From: Paenibacillus dendritiformis
GTDB lineage: Bacteria; Bacillota; Bacilli; Paenibacillales; Paenibacillaceae
Reading direction: 5' to 3'
Assembly (NCBI RefSeq): GCF_021654795.1
Contig: NZ_AP025344.1
Span: forward strand, 4,154,501 to 4,218,500
Length of the DNA stretch: 64,000 nucleotides
A program made the position numbers and the translations under genes. Below the pieces are notes generated by a model that worked only from the letters and a program-made list of their open reading frames with translations, ran no database searches and was not told the origin of the DNA. Shown here piece by piece: positions 61,699-64,000 of this stretch. Within the stretch, counting starts at the first letter, position 1; the number at the start of each line of letters is the position of its first letter.

Positions 61699-62819
61699 TG
61701 GGGCGCGCCGTGACCACCGTCATCCTGCTGATGCTTCTGCTCCCGGTTCCAGGATGCACAACATACAGAACCCTTGAAAACATGACACTCTCGCTGCTGC
61801 TCTGTCTGGATATGGACGAGGAAGGCAACCTTTTGCTGGCGATCTCGAGTCCGGTTTTTTCGAAGGAAGCCAAGGATAATGAAGAAGAGTTCGAGGTCCG
61901 ATCAACCACGCTGCGCCACTCGCGCGAAGAGTTCGATAAACGGGCTCTGGGCCTTACCACGGCAGGCAAAACCCAGGCTGTTGTCGTTGGAAAACGGCTG
62001 GCCGCCGAGAAAAATTGGGCGGAGCTGCTCGATCCGTTCTATCGGGATACCCATAGCACCGTATCCGCTCGCGTCATCTACTTCGATGGACCGATTGGCG
62101 ACTTGATTCATTTCTCGGCCAAGGATAAGCCACGACTGCCCTTGTATTTGGCGAAGCTGGTCGATACGGGATTGCAACGGAACGAGGCCACGAAAACGAC
62201 CATCCAGGAATTTCACCGGCATCTGTACGAGAAGGGGATGACACCCAGCATAACCGGTCTCCGCAAAGATAAAGGGTTGGCGCTGACCGGCACCGCGTTG
62301 CTTGACAAATCGTCCAAATTCAAAATGATGGCCAATTCCGATGAAACCAAGCTTCTCTACATATTGCGAAAGAAGACGAGGGGAGAATTTCCTTTCACGC
62401 TTCATCTTCCGCTGGCTCCGGGAAAAGGACCCGGCAACGTGGACATGAAGCAAACGAGCGTCAACCTTCAAGGAATTAAGACAAAGATCCGCGCTCGCTA
62501 CACGCAGGGGCGGTTTGTGTTCGATGTGAATATCCGCTCGATCGCCTATGTCATGGAACGTCTCTTCCCCTATGATGTCATGCAGCCGTTCGAGGAGATG
62601 GAGAAGAAAATCGCCGCTGTTCTGGAGCAGCGGTTCAACGACTTGATTCGCAAGCTGCAAAAGGCGCGCATCGATCCGGTTGGATTCGGCATATATGCAA
62701 GAGCCCACGCGTATCCGCAATGGAAGAAAATCCAAGACCGTTGGGAGGATTATTTCGAAGAGGCCATTGTCAATGTGAAGGTGAAAGTGAAAATCGTCGG
62801 TATGGGCGCCACAAAATAA
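61698..62819 (+). CDS. Spore germination receptor C subunit (GerAC-type lipoprotein)
   Basis: About 373 residues. A short signal with lipobox LPVPGC near residue 20 anchors it on the outer face of the inner spore membrane. The mature protein follows the GerAC pattern: an N-terminal domain (LEVRSTT-like FEVRSTTLRHSREEFDKRA), IQEFHRHLYEKGMTPSITGL, KGLALTGTALLDKSSKFKM and a C-terminal domain with LEQRFNDLIRKLQKARIDPV and GFGIYARA. ATG 61698 shares one base with the B-subunit stop and has AAGGAGG ten bases upstream. Confidence 0.94.
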   Translation: MGRAVTTVILLMLLLPVPGCTTYRTLENMTLSLLLCLDMDEEGNLLLAISSPVFSKEAKDNEEEFEVRSTTLRHSREEFDKRALGLTTAGKTQAVVVGKRLAAEKNWAELLDPFYRDTHSTVSARVIYFDGPIGDLIHFSAKDKPRLPLYLAKLVDTGLQRNEATKTTIQEFHRHLYEKGMTPSITGLRKDKGLALTGTALLDKSSKFKMMANSDETKLLYILRKKTRGEFPFTLHLPLAPGKGPGNVDMKQTSVNLQGIKTKIRARYTQGRFVFDVNIRSIAYVMERLFPYDVMQPFEEMEKKIAAVLEQRFNDLIRKLQKARIDPVGFGIYARAHAYPQWKKIQDRWEDYFEEAIVNVKVKVKIVGMGATK

Positions 62820-62834
62820 GCGGCGCCTTAATGA

Positions 62835-62881
62835 GGCCGGGCCGATTCGCCGCAAGAGTACAGCAGTGAATCGGCCCGGCC
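62835..62881. terminator. GC-rich hairpin between the germination operon and the antiporter
   Basis: GGCCGGGCCGATTC (62835-62848) pairs perfectly with GAATCGGCCCGGCC (62868-62881). It lies between two convergent stop codons and probably halts transcription from both sides, though no long T-run follows. Confidence 0.7.
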
Positions 62882-62889
62882 CTGGAAGG

Positions 62890-64000
62890 CTACATGTTTA
62901 CACTATTTTTTTGCTCCGCCGGAAGCGTGTCGGCGTTCTTGAACATTATCTTCAGCATAGGCGGCGTGACCAGCGTCGTAATAATGACCATGATAATGAT
63001 CGACGTAAAATATTCCGGCTGCAGCAGCCCGGACTGCAAGCCTGTGGCCGCAATAATGAGGGCGACCTCTCCCCGGGAGATCATTCCTGAGCCAATGGCC
63101 AGCGAGGAGCGGTTGTCGAAGCCGGTTGCGCGGGCGCCCAGCCAGCCCCCGGCCAATTTCGTCACGATGGCGATGATCGTAATCACGGCAAGCAGCCCCA
63201 ATTGGCTGCCGATGCCGGCGAATGACACGTTCAGCCCGATGCTGACGAAGAACACCGGAACGAAGATCGAATAAGCGATCGGCTCGACCTTATGCTCGAC
63301 ATCATGCTTGTATGGGGTCAGCGACACCGCGATGCCGGCGGCGAAGGCGCCGATAATGCCGGCCATCTGCATCCATTCGGCAAAATAAGAGAAAGCAAAG
63401 CAAATAATCAAGGCCGCGCTAATGACCGCTTCGGTTACCTTGAGCGGAGCGAGCCATTTCATGACGCGCGGCACAACCAGCCAGCCGGCCACGAAGGTAA
63501 TGGCGAAGAACAGAAGCTTCTTGCCGACGAGCAGTCCGAGGGAGACGTCCCCCCCTTGGCCGACGATGCTCATAATGAAGGCCAGCAGGATGACGACGAG
63601 CACATCGTCGACGACGGCGGCGCCAAGTATCGTCGTCCCTTCTCTCGAATTGAGCTTGTTCATTTCTTTAAGCACCTGGACAGAGATGCTGACGGAAGTC
63701 GCGCAAAAGATAACGCCGAAAAATAGCGCATAATGCGATGAAAAACCGAACGCGATCGCTGCCCCGTAGCCGCCAATGAATGGCAGAATGATGCCGCCAA
63801 CGGCAACCGCGAACGCCGATTTCCAGTTTTTGCGCAGCTGATCGACATCGGTCTCCAACCCGGCAATGAACATCAGCAGCAAGACGCCGATTTCAGAGAC
63901 CTGGGTGATGAAGCTGTCCTTCTCAATCCAGCCCAGCACAGCCGGGCCAAGCAGGATGCCCACGATCAGCTTCCCTAAGACGGCGGGCTGCCCCAGACGG
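62890..64000 (-). CDS. CPA2-family cation/proton antiporter (KefB/GerN-like), partial
   Basis: At least 370 residues are visible and the reading frame is open at the window end, so the N-terminus lies outside; the in-frame GTG at 63963 is internal because RLGQPAVLGKLIVG just before it belongs to the family. It is a polytopic membrane protein with family signs GILLGPAVLGW, EIGVLLLMFIAGLETD, FCATSVSISVQVLKE, ILGAAVVDDVLVVI (with the transport aspartates) and GSGMISRGEVALII. It exchanges Na+ or K+ for protons. GerN, an antiporter of this family, acts in germination of Bacillus cereus spores, and the adjacent germinant receptor operon makes such a role possible but unproven. No TrkA-N domain follows in the visible end. 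Confidence 0.92.
   Translation of the reverse strand, partial: RLGQPAVLGKLIVGILLGPAVLGWIEKDSFITQVSEIGVLLLMFIAGLETDVDQLRKNWKSAFAVAVGGIILPFIGGYGAAIAFGFSSHYALFFGVIFCATSVSISVQVLKEMNKLNSREGTTILGAAVVDDVLVVILLAFIMSIVGQGGDVSLGLLVGKKLLFFAITFVAGWLVVPRVMKWLAPLKVTEAVISAALIICFAFSYFAEWMQMAGIIGAFAAGIAVSLTPYKHDVEHKVEPIAYSIFVPVFFVSIGLNVSFAGIGSQLGLLAVITIIAIVTKLAGGWLGARATGFDNRSSLAIGSGMISRGEVALIIAATGLQSGLLQPEYFTSIIIMVIITTLVTPPMLKIMFKNADTLPAEQKNSVNM

Overview
The window comes from an endospore-forming member of the Bacillota, most likely a Paenibacillus. The reasons are a three-gene GerA-type germinant receptor operon, a CwlD-type spore-cortex amidase, the YqhH-YqhG pair followed by YqzE (the same neighbours as in Bacillus subtilis), Bacillus-type PerR, Fur, NrdR and CcpA sites, and a YesN/YesM-type two-component system beside an ABC sugar importer. 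No tRNA, rRNA or CRISPR array was seen.

Layout. (1) 1-2150: ahpC-ahpF peroxide defence on the minus strand, with a perfect PerR box. (2) 2159-4960: a LytTR response regulator, a GHKL sensor kinase split by a frameshift, and a lipoprotein. (3) 5235-32063: a large minus-strand polysaccharide locus. A secreted PL8 lyase, a GH88 unsaturated glucuronyl hydrolase, KduI, KduD, KDG kinase and KDPG aldolase form a full route from a uronic-acid polymer to pyruvate and glyceraldehyde 3-phosphate. An ABC importer, two alpha-L-fucosidases (GH29 and a frameshifted GH95), a GH112 phosphorylase, a DUF2264 protein and a discoidin-like protein accompany it. An IS1182-type transposase and an alpha/beta hydrolase lie inside the block. 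Five promoters of this locus share one element, ATTTTGACCTT on the plus strand, always 51-52 bases from the -10 box; the locally encoded AraC-type response regulator is the natural candidate to bind it. (4) 32064-35400: DUF1266 protein, a small glycine-rich protein and insertion-sequence debris. (5) 35524-42754: a VgrG-like/PAAR-like effector cluster. It holds a truncated VgrG paralogue, a pentapeptide-repeat protein, an unknown protein, a DUF4280 PAAR-like protein, a 1080-residue VgrG-like protein ending in an ADP-ribosyltransferase domain, and an ADP-ribosylglycohydrolase that is the likely immunity protein. No sheath, tube or ATPase genes are present. (6) 43557-46124: B12-dependent ribonucleotide reductase with an NrdR box. 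(7) 46482-52284: YqhH, YqhG, an unknown anchored protein, YqzE and CwlD-like amidase. (8) 52386-53935: small genes, including a 35-codon reading frame in a complete Fur-controlled transcription unit. (9) 54085-57702: MarR regulator and MMPL/RND-type exporter. (10) 57809-64000: small membrane proteins, a gene-fusion scar, the germinant receptor operon and a partial CPA2-type cation/proton antiporter.

The part most worth following up is the VgrG-ADP-ribosyltransferase/ADP-ribosylglycohydrolase pair, whose AT-rich toxin tip and immunity gene look like an exchanged cassette on a more GC-rich delivery backbone. Next are the shared promoter element of the polysaccharide locus and the Fur-controlled short gene.
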